A stretch of DNA of 7,158 bases from DASRCB01 sp035653295 (GCA_035653295.1 DASRCB010000155.1:1-7158), one strand, 5' to 3'; positions 1-6,879 are shown, numbered from the stretch's first letter. The notes: generated from the letters alone by a model not told the origin. Program-made: numbers and translations.

Positions 1-2591
1 TTGCTCGCCGAACAGTTAGGCGGATCAAGGCAGGGATGACGCGTCGCCGACAACGAGTGTGGCGGCAGCGGCGCCCACAGCTTCGCGTCCACACCCGCGT
101 TCGATTCACGCACCAGCCACATCGCGTTTACGTTGCCGGCGCCGTCCAGCGATTTCTGCGCCAGCACAAATGATTCCGCGTCCGCGCCCACCGCCCCGTT
201 ATTCGCATTATTCTCCATCAGCCAGTCGCCCACCTGCGAGTTCTGCAGCTTCGACCACGCGGCGTTCACCATCGTCTTATTGTCGGTCGACGTGCACGGA
301 AACCCCTCGGCTTCCGTCGCCGCGTTATTTATGAATGTCTTTGTCTTGGCGTACGGCGTCACGCTGCATGGCTCCTGATTCACTTTCACCTCCACGCAGC
401 ATTTCCCCGCCCCGGCCCCATTCGGGCACAGCCGCTCCGTAATTGGCGTGTTCGGACATTGATACATGTCCGCATCGCCAATGGTCGACGTTTGCGTCGG
501 CCCACCCTGGCATCCGCTGCAGTCCCATACCGCCGCCGCTCCGAACCCTCTCCGGTTAACAGCCAGCACGGGCACGCTCCATGGTCCCGCCAGCGCCATC
601 GATCCATCCGACGGAGGCGTATTCAGAATCCCGATCATCGCGTACTGGCCGCCAGGCATTCCCGCCGTACCGCCGTGATTCAGGGCCCAGCCCATCTTCG
701 GAACCCATGTGCCTCCGCTGCAGGTCGGCCCGCTTCCCCCGGCGCATTCGTGATTCGTAAAATCGTCGCTGACGCCCAGCAGATTGCCATCCGGGTCGAA
801 CATGCCGATTACGTGCAGCGTATCTCCCCAGCTCGGATTACTGGCCACGGAGAATGTGATCAGCCCATGGGCAAAGATAATTCCCGCGCTGCCCGCGTTC
901 GTGAAATTCGTCGGGTCCGATAAGTCCGGGTGTTTTGCCGCCCACGCGCTTAACATCATATGCAGCGCGCCATTGGTCACGATCTGGCGGTCGAAACATG
1001 AGTCCGGAGCATACCCCTGCGTGTTGCTCGCGTACCAGCCGCCATTCTCCGGATCGGTGACAGTTCGCAGATCGTTATAGTGGCAGTAAGGGAATTTCTC
1101 CGTGTTGTAAGTGAACCTCGCTACGTCCGTGGGCCCTGTCGCCGGGTACGCCGCGTATACATACGCGCCCTGAAAGCCCATCACCGCCCCGTTGTAATTC
1201 ACGAAATTGGTTGTGTTATAAACCGTTCCCATCCACCGTGTTTCTGCCCTGAGCGTGCCATCCGGATTAAATGGAATCCACAGCCAAAGCTCCGGTATTG
1301 GGTTCTGCTGGTCAGTGGCATAGCAAAAATACCCCTGAAGATGCGCATTCAGAGCGTTTCCATTTCTGTCCCAGGCGATATCTCTGGGGTTGTCTTCACA
1401 CCGGACGGGCACGCTTTCGTAATTCCACCACGCCATCGACGTCGCGCCCGTGAACCATACGGACAAGCTGACGCTGCCCCCCGCGCCGCGGCGCCACACG
1501 CGAAACGTCGGCTGTGAAACGTTGCCCTGATCGGGCGCGTATCCCCAGTCCTGCCAGTAGGGCTTCGGAACATCGTGGGGAACATTGAACTGTTGCGCCG
1601 ACCCCGCTGAACCGACAGGAAGCGTGATGGTAAAAGTGTTCCCGAGGCATGCGTTCGCCGCTCCGCTCCACAGGCAAACATCCACCTCGTTGTCCTGGTT
1701 ATTCGCGTCGCTCGCGTACCCATCCACGGCGACAATCATGTCATCCACCGTCGCCAGCGGATTGAACTGACCCTTTCCGTAACTGACGCCGAACTGGTAA
1801 ACCGGATTATATGTATTCGGCGGAATCCAGTTCTGGGCCGTAAGTAATGCGCTCATCGGTCCGTTGCAGGTTGCGAAATGATTTCCCGGGTTATTCACCA
1901 TGTTGGCCGCGGTATCGCAACTGCCGCCGCTCAAAACCGGCGTCTGAAACAGCGTCTGCGCTCCGTTCCACGGCGTGGAGAGGCTGCCGTGCGCGCCCGC
2001 CGAAGTGAACAGCCAGTATTGCAGCCCGGTAACCGGATCGATACAGGCGCCGGCATTTCCGTTCGCGCCGCCGCACCCCTGGCCCGTGCCTCCGAAATCG
2101 AGATTCGGATAGGCCGCATTCCCAAACCCGTTCGCGTCCCAGGGAACCTGCTCGGGATAAAGATTGCCGCTGGGCAGGTTCGCGGTCGTAAACTGCCCCT
2201 GCTGTGATGCCTGCGTAACTTCGTCGGTAATCGTGTAGTAATAAGTGGTGAGGGTGGCCAGTGATCGCGAATGCATCAGGCCGTCTCTGGCCAGCTGCGA
2301 CGTCCTCAGGCCGGCCACGAACGAAACCCGCTTACCGTTTACCGCCGACCCGGTCCGGTTGCACGCGGTGGATCCGGCAAACAACGCCTCGTTGGTGTCG
2401 TCCGCGAGCTGCGTCCTGCCGCTGTCGCGAAACACGCGCAACGTGCATTGCGCCGCATCGGGAACCTGAAACGTGATCACCGCCTGCTGCGCGGTGACTC
2501 CGTCCACCGAAACGCCCGAAACCTGCGCTGCAATTGCCGCCGCGCCAAAGAGAAACAGCGCCGCCGATCTCAAGGCCATTCTCCAGGCCAT
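1..2591 (-). CDS. Large secreted protein with Ig/Fn3-like N-terminus, function unknown (3' end outside window)
   Basis: An uninterrupted minus-strand frame runs from the start codon off the window edge, giving at least 863 residues with no stop. The N-terminus (MAWRMALRSAALFLFGAAAIAAQ) has Arg residues, a hydrophobic stretch and an Ala-x-Ala-like end, which reads as a Sec signal peptide. Residues about 24-125 resemble an Ig/fibronectin-III-like sandwich with a late 'TTYYYTITD' strand, as on many acidobacterial exported proteins. The remainder is rich in Gly, Asn, Trp and aromatics, has scattered Cys pairs (for example GQGCGG, CSGCQGG, KCCVEV) that could form disulfides, and shows no catalytic motif I can name. 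In-frame ATGs at 2609, 2591 and 2579 are all possible starts. I chose 2591 because a GGCGGGG run precedes it, though it sits very close. The gene follows the YdcF-type gene by about 50 bp on the same strand. It could be a surface or extracellular structural protein. The coding call is firm; the function is unknown. Confidence 0.82.
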   Translation of the reverse strand, partial: MAWRMALRSAALFLFGAAAIAAQVSGVSVDGVTAQQAVITFQVPDAAQCTLRVFRDSGRTQLADDTNEALFAGSTACNRTGSAVNGKRVSFVAGLRTSQLARDGLMHSRSLATLTTYYYTITDEVTQASQQGQFTTANLPSGNLYPEQVPWDANGFGNAAYPNLDFGGTGQGCGGANGNAGACIDPVTGLQYWLFTSAGAHGSLSTPWNGAQTLFQTPVLSGGSCDTAANMVNNPGNHFATCNGPMSALLTAQNWIPPNTYNPVYQFGVSYGKGQFNPLATVDDMIVAVDGYASDANNQDNEVDVCLWSGAANACLGNTFTITLPVGSAGSAQQFNVPHDVPKPYWQDWGYAPDQGNVSQPTFRVWRRGAGGSVSLSVWFTGATSMAWWNYESVPVRCEDNPRDIAWDRNGNALNAHLQGYFCYATDQQNPIPELWLWIPFNPDGTLRAETRWMGTVYNTTNFVNYNGAVMGFQGAYVYAAYPATGPTDVARFTYNTEKFPYCHYNDLRTVTDPENGGWYASNTQGYAPDSCFDRQIVTNGALHMMLSAWAAKHPDLSDPTNFTNAGSAGIIFAHGLITFSVASNPSWGDTLHVIGMFDPDGNLLGVSDDFTNHECAGGSGPTCSGGTWVPKMGWALNHGGTAGMPGGQYAMIGILNTPPSDGSMALAGPWSVPVLAVNRRGFGAAAVWDCSGCQGGPTQTSTIGDADMYQCPNTPITERLCPNGAGAGKCCVEVKVNQEPCSVTPYAKTKTFINNAATEAEGFPCTSTDNKTMVNAAWSKLQNSQVGDWLMENNANNGAVGADAESFVLAQKSLDGAGNVNAMWLVRESNAGVDAKLWAPLPPHSLSATRHPCLDPPNCSAS

Positions 2592-2621
2592 TTCCCCGCC
2601 GAGCCCCATCGTAATTTGCTT

Positions 2622-2627
2622 ATTGTA
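2622..2627 (-). promoter_or_regulatory. Possible -10 element upstream of the large secreted protein gene
   Basis: On the minus strand a TACAAT hexamer lies in the short gap between the YdcF-type gene and the large secreted protein gene. Transcription starting about 7 bases downstream would begin just before the ATG at 2609 and give a nearly leaderless message. No convincing -35 box is visible, and the two genes could instead be co-transcribed. Weak call. Confidence 0.25.
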
Positions 2628-2642
2628 TCGCGTGGACTGCAG

Positions 2643-3404
2643 TCAGATCTTTCCCGTAATCCGATACGCCGCCAACCCGATCCACTCGTGCAGGGCCGCA
2701 TCCGTCGTTGTCAGCGCTTCCGCGCTCGGCATCAGCTTGTCGGCCAGTTTGAAGCCCCAGCCCGTCTGAAAATCCACGGGGACTGCGGTGACCACGAATC
2801 CCGCTTTTCGGAATGCCGCCGCGGCGCGAGGCATATGCATGGCCGATGTCACCAGCAGGATTTTATTTATTCCGCGCCCACTTAGTAATTGTTTCGTGAA
2901 TACCGCGTTTTCGTAAGTCGTCGTCGCGCGCCCCTCGACAAGAATCTCGCCCGGCGAAATGCCGCATTTTTCCACGATGTCCCGCGCCAGATATGGCTCC
3001 GGCTCGCAGCCATCGCACACGCCTCCGTCGCTGCGTCCGGTCAGCACCAGAAGCGGCGCCTTCCCTGCCCGCAGCAAATCGGCCCCGATTTGAAGACGAT
3101 CGAAAGCGGCGGAGATATGGGCATTCATTCGCGCGCCGCTCGGCGGGTACAGATAACCGCTGGGCACAACGATAGCCTGCGCCGCCGGAACGCGGTCCAG
3201 CGGGAGTTCCCGATACTGATTCTCCAGAGTGGCTGCCAGCGCGCCGGCCGTAAGTGGAAGGCATGCGAAGGCAAGAGCGGCGGCGGAGACGATTGCCAGA
3301 AACAGCGACAGGCGCCGCTTCCATTTCCAGAGAATGAGCGCAAGGATAAGCAGCGCCAGAGGTCCGCCGGGAGGAAACATCCACCTGCCAATCAGCGCCT
3401 TCAT
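2643..3404 (-). CDS. YdcF/ElyC/SanA-type (DUF218) membrane protein
   Basis: The 253-residue product has two hydrophobic segments near the N-terminus (about 14-27 and 32-57, with a WKWKRR basic break between them) followed by a DUF218 domain. Visible family features are the first strand AIVV (78-81), a strand LLVLTGR (118-124), the E157 plus TTTYENA block (161-167), the strand and turn LLVTSAMHMPRA (183-194), P209, and the terminal LHEWIGLAAYR (238-248). Family members include E. coli ElyC and SanA, linked to cell-envelope integrity, and YdcF, which binds S-adenosylmethionine. The exact reaction is unsettled. The first loop reads PSGY where many relatives have a Gly-Gly turn. The length is typical. 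The start follows a CCGGACAA stretch that may serve as a weak ribosome site. It precedes the large secreted protein on the same strand and lies just after the tRNA-Arg fragment, so it was probably the natural neighbour of tRNA-Arg before the insertion. Confidence 0.88.
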   Translation of the reverse strand: MKALIGRWMFPPGGPLALLILALILWKWKRRLSLFLAIVSAAALAFACLPLTAGALAATLENQYRELPLDRVPAAQAIVVPSGYLYPPSGARMNAHISAAFDRLQIGADLLRAGKAPLLVLTGRSDGGVCDGCEPEPYLARDIVEKCGISPGEILVEGRATTTYENAVFTKQLLSGRGINKILLVTSAMHMPRAAAAFRKAGFVVTAVPVDFQTGWGFKLADKLMPSAEALTTTDAALHEWIGLAAYRITGKI

Positions 3405-3448
3405 TTGTCCGGTGATGTCCTCATGCAGACTCCACGCTGCGAGCTGAC

Positions 3449-3485
3449 AGGCGCGGCAGGACTCGAACCTGCGCCCCCCTGCTTA
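3449..3485 (-). repeat. tRNA-Arg 3'-half fragment (att-like direct repeat, distal end)
   Basis: These 37 bases match 6552-6588 of the intact tRNA-Arg gene at a constant offset of 3,103 with a single difference (C at 3474, A at 6577, in the variable loop). On the minus strand they cover the anticodon loop, the 3' side of the anticodon stem, the variable loop, the whole T arm and the 3' acceptor strand. The 5' half of the tRNA is missing and the sequence across the IS does not rebuild an anticodon stem, so this is not a functional tRNA. The match resumes for GAAGG at 4778-4782, just beyond the IS. It lies 44 bp upstream of the YdcF-type gene. Confidence 0.85.
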
Positions 3486-3499
3486 GGAACTTGTTGAAA
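3486..3499 (+). repeat. IS5-like left terminal inverted repeat
   Basis: GGAACTTGTTGAAA, a perfect inverted match of 4762-4775. The sequences just inside stay similar (TAGGCACGAC here, AACGACGCC on the complement of the right end), so the transposase-binding end may extend further than 14 bp. Confidence 0.88.
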
Positions 3500-3599
3500 T
3501 AGGCACGACTCCGCACGGCGGATCAGTTGATCAAACGGGGCAGCTGCAAAACTGCGGCGGAAAATCCAGTCGCGGAAACCCCTCCCCAACACCACGCCG

Positions 3600-3622
3600 C
3601 GGTGTTGAAAAACACCGTTTTT
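3600..3622 (+). terminator. Intrinsic terminator inside the IS, downstream of the transposase stop
   Basis: A perfect 7-bp stem, CGGTGTT (3600-3606) with AACACCG (3611-3617), closes a GAAA tetraloop and is followed on the plus strand by five T (3618-3622). It would stop plus-strand transcription entering the IS, which would otherwise run antisense to the transposase. The same hairpin lies 10 bases past the transposase stop on the minus strand, where it lacks a T tract and might still help end that transcript. Confidence 0.6.
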
Positions 3623-3632
3623 CGTCGTTCCC

Positions 3633-4712
3633 TCACACTTCGGCCGACTGCAGCTTCGGCAGCCGCCACAGATTGAATGCCGCAGCGGTTATCACGAACT
3701 GCCAGGCGACCTTCGCCAGCCCGCGAAACTTCGTCTTGCGCATGCCGCCGGTCTGCTTCATCCACCCGAATGCCTTCTCGATCAGCGGTCGCTTGCTCTG
3801 ACTCACTGCATAGCTGTTGTGCCGGCTCGTTCGCCTATCGATGGCGCTGCCGCCGGATCGCCTGCTGTTCTGCGCCACATGCGCGCGGATGTTCATTTCC
3901 CGCAGCGTGGCAACGAACTCCCGCGTGTCGTACGCTTTGTCTGCGCCCACGCTCATCGGCCCACGGCGCCCCCGTCTCCGGCGGTTGCGCCACTTGCTGT
4001 GGAGCATCAGCAAAGCGGCATCGCGTTCGGCCGTTCCATCCGCCTGCGTCACCATGGCATCCACGATCAGGCCGTTGCGGTTCTCCATCAGCACATGACC
4101 GAGATAGCCGAGTCTGGCCTCCTGTCCATGTCCCTTGCGATACAGCCGCGCATCCGGGTCCGTCTTCGATTCGTGCGTCTCGTTGCTCCGCCGCTCCCCG
4201 TGAAACTGACCGGGATCACTATCGCCGCCATCCTTCTTTTGAAAACTCTTCTGGCTGGCCCAGGCTTCGATCAGCGTGCCGTCCCCGCTGAAGTGCTCGT
4301 CGGACAGATGCGTTTTGGCCTGAGCCGGAACCCGGGAGAAGAACTCGCGGGCCACCTCGTGATTCAGCAGCCGTTCCCGATTCTTGCTGAATACGGCATG
4401 GTTCCACACCGGCTCGTCCAGCTCCAGACCAACGAACCAGCGGAACAGCAGGTTGTACATCATCTGTTCCATGAGCATGCGCTCGCTGCGCACACTGTAG
4501 AAGATCTGCAGCAGCACCGCCCGCAACAGGCGCTCGGGAGGAACCGACGGCCGGCCCGTTTTGGCGTACATGCCATCGAAATCCCGAGCCATGGCCTTGA
4601 GGATGTCGTCTACCAGCCTGCGGATCGCCCGCAGAGGGTGATCCTGAGGAACCCGTTCCTCCAGAGAAACGTAGCTGAACATTCCGGTTTGCTGCTGATC
4701 GTCGCCGCGCAT
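3633..4712 (-). CDS. IS5-like DDE transposase
   Basis: The 359-residue protein has the N-terminal transposase region seen in IS5-type enzymes (FSYVSLEERVPQDHPLR at 12-28, the GRPSVPPERLLRAVLLQ block at 53-69, and a helical LMEQMMYNLLFRWFVGL block at 80-96). It is followed by an RNase-H-like catalytic core. Likely catalytic acidic residues are D144 in SGDGTLIEAWAS, D258 in VGADKAYDT and E312 in LIEKAFGWMK; the E lies in the usual context with R325 and K326 after it. The reading frame is uninterrupted and the length is normal, so the protein is probably functional. It catalyses cut-and-paste movement of its own IS, acting at the inverted repeats. No clear ribosome site precedes the ATG, consistent with weak expression. 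The subgroup within IS5 is not assigned. Confidence 0.92.
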   Translation of the reverse strand: MRGDDQQQTGMFSYVSLEERVPQDHPLRAIRRLVDDILKAMARDFDGMYAKTGRPSVPPERLLRAVLLQIFYSVRSERMLMEQMMYNLLFRWFVGLELDEPVWNHAVFSKNRERLLNHEVAREFFSRVPAQAKTHLSDEHFSGDGTLIEAWASQKSFQKKDGGDSDPGQFHGERRSNETHESKTDPDARLYRKGHGQEARLGYLGHVLMENRNGLIVDAMVTQADGTAERDAALLMLHSKWRNRRRRGRRGPMSVGADKAYDTREFVATLREMNIRAHVAQNSRRSGGSAIDRRTSRHNSYAVSQSKRPLIEKAFGWMKQTGGMRKTKFRGLAKVAWQFVITAAAFNLWRLPKLQSAEV

Positions 4713-4761
4713 ACAACAATCATGCCAGGAAATGTTGCTGCCGGAAAGGTCAGGCGTCGTT

Positions 4762-4775
4762 TTTCAACAAGTTCC
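4762..4775 (-). repeat. IS5-like right terminal inverted repeat
   Basis: Exact complement of 3486-3499. It lies about 50 bp upstream of the transposase start and is followed by the TA target duplication at 4776-4777 and the continuation GAAGG of the tRNA-Arg fragment. Confidence 0.88.
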
Positions 4776-5001
4776 TAGAAGGTACCGCAAGGCTCTACGA
4801 GGGAGTGATACTCAACGCTGCTCACCGACATCGGTTACGTCTTTTCATTAAGATGAACGCGGCGCCTCCGTGATGCAATGCCGTTAAGTATGGTCGCGAT
4901 TGAGGGAGACTCCCACCAAAATTCCCACCGCAAAGCCGCGGCGAACTTTGCTGGTGTCCGCCGCTCGGTAGCCCGTGACCAGACCAGGATAGGCTGGAGC
5001 G
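4776..5001. other. Left interior of the island, no recognisable gene
   Basis: After the last five bases shared with tRNA-Arg (4778-4782), a short plus-strand frame (GTARLYEGVILNAA..., ending at a TGA near 4873) stays open for about 30 codons without a start codon. It could be the tail of a lost gene such as a recombinase, but I recognise no motif. From 4878 an ATG opens a frame that runs into the IstB remnant below. Its first 40 or so residues resemble nothing I know and are probably not a real N-terminus. Confidence 0.4.
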
Positions 5002-5240
5002 TTCGCCGATTGCGGACGACGGCCTCTGCGCCTGCCCGAGGATGTACTGGAGATCGTCATGCGCCGCTACGAACGTTGCAGCACACTGCCCACCTCCAAT
5101 CGACCGTTGAGGACTGGGGCAAGCTGCTGGGCGATGTCGCCGCCGTCACCGCGATGCTCGATCGGCTGCTGCATCACGGCCAGGTACTGAAGTGTGGACC
5201 ACGAAGCTGGCGCACCAACACAGCTCCCGCAAGTCCGTCA
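5002..5240 (+). pseudogene. IstB-like (IS21 helper ATPase) C-terminal remnant, frameshifted
   Basis: Two frames together give the end of an IS21-type IstB protein. From 5002 the frame reads RRPLRLPEDVLEIVMRRYER then TSNRP, matching the IstB region around the 'RYER.ST..TSNRP' block. From 5109 the next frame continues VEDWGKLLGDVAAVTAMLD and RLLHHG, then LKCGPRSWRT, the typical IstB C-terminal end. One base is missing at about 5106/5107 (CCG|TTGAG where CCG-GTT-GAG is expected). The N-terminal half with the Walker A motif is absent, and no IstA partner is present. Intact IstB is an AAA+ ATPase that assists target selection by the IS21 transposase. This copy is a dead relic. Any protein predicted from 4878-5294 is an artefact of it. 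Confidence 0.75.
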
Positions 5241-5300
5241 GTAATACTGAAGGGAACCGTGCCTCGATCAACGGTGTCAAAGCAGTGGGATTAAAAGTGC

Positions 5301-6086
5301 ATGAACCCTGTGACGCTACCACTCGCGACTTGGGCGACAGGGCTGCTTGCGTTGACTCTGCTAAGCTCCAACTGCAGTAAAACCCCGAAGTTAACCGAGT
5401 ACGATGAGAAATCTAACAAACAAGCCCGATCGGCCCCTCTGGTTGTTGTTGGTGTGATTGATTCGGACAGGCCGATTGGTGTGCCCACACCGTCGCGCAC
5501 CGATCAGCAATACCCGATGCAGCTTCGGCAAGCCAAAGTTCGCATCGAGAACGTTCTTAGAGGCTCCTTCCACGACAAGACGGCGTTCGTTTACTACTTC
5601 GCCTTTGCCGGTGGTTTTGATGGCCCGCGACCGTTGGGTTTTTGGAATCCTCCTTCCCGCCGCGTGCTCTGGTTACGCAGGGATAGCGGCGTCTTCCGAA
5701 TGGCGTGTGATGGCTGGGATGGGTGCACAATGCCCGTGGAGAGCGGCGCTCACCCACGCTATCAGCCCGATCCAAGCAAGACCCTCGATTACGCGCTAGC
5801 TGACCTGCTTCTCACCAGGGGAGAAGGAGAAATCGACGATCATCGCTTCGCAAGCGAAATCGAATGGGGTGTGCCCGACCAAGGTTTGCAAGGACACGTC
5901 ATTGAGAAACTCGAACATCTTGCACTCACGGAGCCTCCCCCCGTCAAGGCGGCCGCATGCGTCCAACTCTGGCTTTACACGCAAGACCGCATTGGAAACG
6001 ATGTTCTCCGTCAGGCTGAAAACTCGCTCTCGGCCGCCCATTGCTCATGCACGATGAAACCGGATGGCAATGTCAGATGCGAATAA
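5301..6086 (+). CDS. Orphan exported or lipoprotein-like protein, sole intact cargo of the island
   Basis: The 261-residue product begins with a hydrophobic stretch (about 6-22) ending in LLSSNC at C25. This resembles a lipoprotein signal, but Asn before the Cys is not canonical and the N-terminus lacks basic residues. A beta-type core follows: APLVVVGVIDSDRPIG (45-60), YPMQLRQAKVRIENVLRGS (71-89) and TAFVYYFAFAGGFDGPRP (94-111), then RRVLWLRRDSGVFRMACDGW (120-139). The pattern 'strand, VxIENVLRG, KTAFVYYF, RRVLWL' looks like a small beta-barrel domain for ligand or protein binding. The C-terminal part (about 178-247) is helical, with Cys at 136, 142, 220, 248, 250 and 260. GTGGGA about 10 bases upstream of the ATG may be its ribosome site. 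I do not recognise a named family and assign no function. It has no partner gene and lies between dead IS and integrase remnants, yet its frame is intact, which suggests selection or recent arrival. Confidence 0.8.
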   Translation: MNPVTLPLATWATGLLALTLLSSNCSKTPKLTEYDEKSNKQARSAPLVVVGVIDSDRPIGVPTPSRTDQQYPMQLRQAKVRIENVLRGSFHDKTAFVYYFAFAGGFDGPRPLGFWNPPSRRVLWLRRDSGVFRMACDGWDGCTMPVESGAHPRYQPDPSKTLDYALADLLLTRGEGEIDDHRFASEIEWGVPDQGLQGHVIEKLEHLALTEPPPVKAAACVQLWLYTQDRIGNDVLRQAENSLSAAHCSCTMKPDGNVRCE

Positions 6087-6109
6087 CGGTCTGCTAAGTC
6101 CCATCCACG

Positions 6110-6166
6110 CCAGAATGGCGGCAAGGTGGCGGTGCGGGGCGGCATCGACCGCCCTCGCCATTCCGG
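6110..6166. repeat. Long imperfect hairpin downstream of the orphan gene
   Basis: An outer stem, GAATGGCG (6113-6120) with CGCCATTC (6156-6163), extends by CC/GG after one mismatch. It encloses an inner perfect stem, GGGCGG (6137-6142) with CCGCCC (6149-6154), around the loop CATCGA. It starts about 24 bp after the stop of the orphan gene. It could slow or stop transcription or protect the mRNA 3' end, but there is no T tract on either strand, so I do not call it an intrinsic terminator. Confidence 0.55.
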
Positions 6167-6279
6167 CCTCTGAGTCGGCGCTCCGTTCGCATCCTGCGTT
6201 GCCGTATCCTCCGCTCAGGTGCGATTGAGGTACGAGAACCAAACGCTTGCCGTAGACGAATACTGGCCGGCGCAAGCCG

Positions 6280-6470
6280 TTGCGCTTCACGCGCCCTGGA
6301 CAACGGATCGCGCAGAGGCTTTCCCGGCGCCGTCTCTCAGAAGTTGAACTGTCCGAGTCCACGATGAGGCGCTTCTCAGGCACATGTCTCGCGCGATGCC
6401 GGAACGTTACAGCCACATCCGCATGGCGGCTAAACGGCAGGCGGTAGAATGCCTGAACCCGATGGCCAGT
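6280..6470 (+). pseudogene. Tyrosine recombinase (integrase) C-terminal remnant, frameshifted
   Basis: The clear part is HMSRAMPERYSHIRMAAKRQ (from 6381), matching the end of phage-type integrases where 'GHMSRAMLERYSHIRM.AKR' holds the catalytic tyrosine. Here that Tyr is at 6408-6410. Immediately upstream, in another frame, RRRLSEVELSESTM (ending 6366) matches the preceding '.L.E..LSESTM' helix, so one base has been lost near 6367. Further upstream LRF at 6280-6288 may be a decayed trace of the LRFHDLRH motif with the catalytic Arg and His, but this is weak. The rest of the protein is gone. It ends about 80 bp from the 3' end of the intact tRNA-Arg, where an island integrase is expected. The remaining bases from 6087 to 6279 hold only the hairpin. 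Confidence 0.72.
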
Positions 6471-6547
6471 CACACCAGCATCCCACCAAGAAATCACACC
6501 ACTGAGGGATGCCGCGAAACCGAACTGAGCGTAAGTCTTTTAGAACT

Positions 6548-6624
<77 letters not shown>

Positions 6625-6633
6625 GTATCAATG

Positions 6634-6639
6634 AATATA
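6634..6639 (-). promoter_or_regulatory. Probable -10 box of tRNA-Arg
   Basis: TATATT on the minus strand lies nine bases before the first base of the tRNA, so transcription would start a few bases upstream of the mature 5' end. No good -35 match is visible at the usual spacing. Confidence 0.45.
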
Positions 6640-6670
6640 GCCAGCTTACGATCTTTTTCGGCGCTCCCGT

Positions 6671-6793
6671 TCACCATGAGCGGATGTTTGGCCGTAAGCC
6701 GTGGGACAGCAACAGTGATTCGACGGCGCGCCTTTTCGCTTCCGTGCGCACATGACGGTAATGATCGACCATTGTAGCGGACATGTGGCCAGG
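6671..6793 (-). pseudogene. Second tyrosine recombinase C-terminal remnant, opposite orientation
   Basis: One minus-strand frame of 41 codons reads PGHMSATMVDHYRHVRTEAK then RRAVESLLLSHGL and ends at a TGA (6673-6671). The pattern G-H-M-S-x-x-M-x-x-H-Y-x-H-V-R-x-E-A-K-R is the catalytic-tyrosine end of an integrase. The Tyr codon is 6760-6758. Similarity stops just upstream of the GHM motif, and no start codon or earlier recombinase sequence is present, so the gene is truncated, possibly by the IS630-type element that begins nearby. Its residues differ from the remnant at 6280-6470, so it came from a different element. It lies upstream of the 5' end of tRNA-Arg. Confidence 0.7.
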
Positions 6794-6879
6794 CGCGGGT
6801 TGTAACAGATCCAGCCGCCCCGGGCAGCACGAACTCCCTTTTTGATTGCAAAAGTTCGCGGTACAGGCTATCCTGCACC

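Larger units (their letters stand above)
3486..4775 (-). mobile_element. IS5-like insertion sequence, apparently complete
   Basis: The 1,290-bp unit has perfect 14-bp terminal inverted repeats, GGAACTTGTTGAAA at 3486-3499 and its complement at 4762-4775. It is flanked by TA on both sides (3484-3485 and 4776-4777). It carries a single transposase gene filling most of its length. The target CTTAG fits the YTAR preference known for IS5-type elements, with TA as the apparent duplication. Because TA is palindromic, it could equally be counted in the inverted repeat. Excising the element with one TA restores 12 bases (CTGCTTAGAAGG) identical to the intact tRNA-Arg, which independently confirms the borders. 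It inserted after the tRNA fragment was formed. Confidence 0.88.

Noticed and set aside
459..923. Plus-strand frame of 154 codons, with others at 59-334, 1080-1517, 1878-2207 and 2271-2885
   Set aside because: They lie opposite the continuous minus-strand secreted-protein gene, are Arg/Pro-rich with no motif, and are expected shadows in GC-rich DNA.
3441..3490. A second functional tRNA-Arg gene
   Set aside because: Only the 3' half is present. Even with the IS removed, the sequence on the other side cannot form the anticodon stem or D arm.
3819..4778. Plus-strand frame of 319 codons, and 3677-4291
   Set aside because: Antisense to the IS5-like transposase, which has clear catalytic residues. 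The translation has no recognisable motif and is a known kind of shadow of such transposases.
4878..5294. 138-codon gene
   Set aside because: Its second half is IstB read after a frameshift and its first half matches nothing. It is treated as part of a pseudogene.
6087..6170. Integron attC site for the orphan gene
   Set aside because: The inverted repeat after the gene lacks the conserved outer RYYYAAC and GTTRRRY boxes, and no integron integrase is visible.
6045..6497. 150-codon minus-strand frame
   Set aside because: It overlaps the plus-strand orphan gene end and the integrase remnant, where the recognisable protein motifs are on the other strand.
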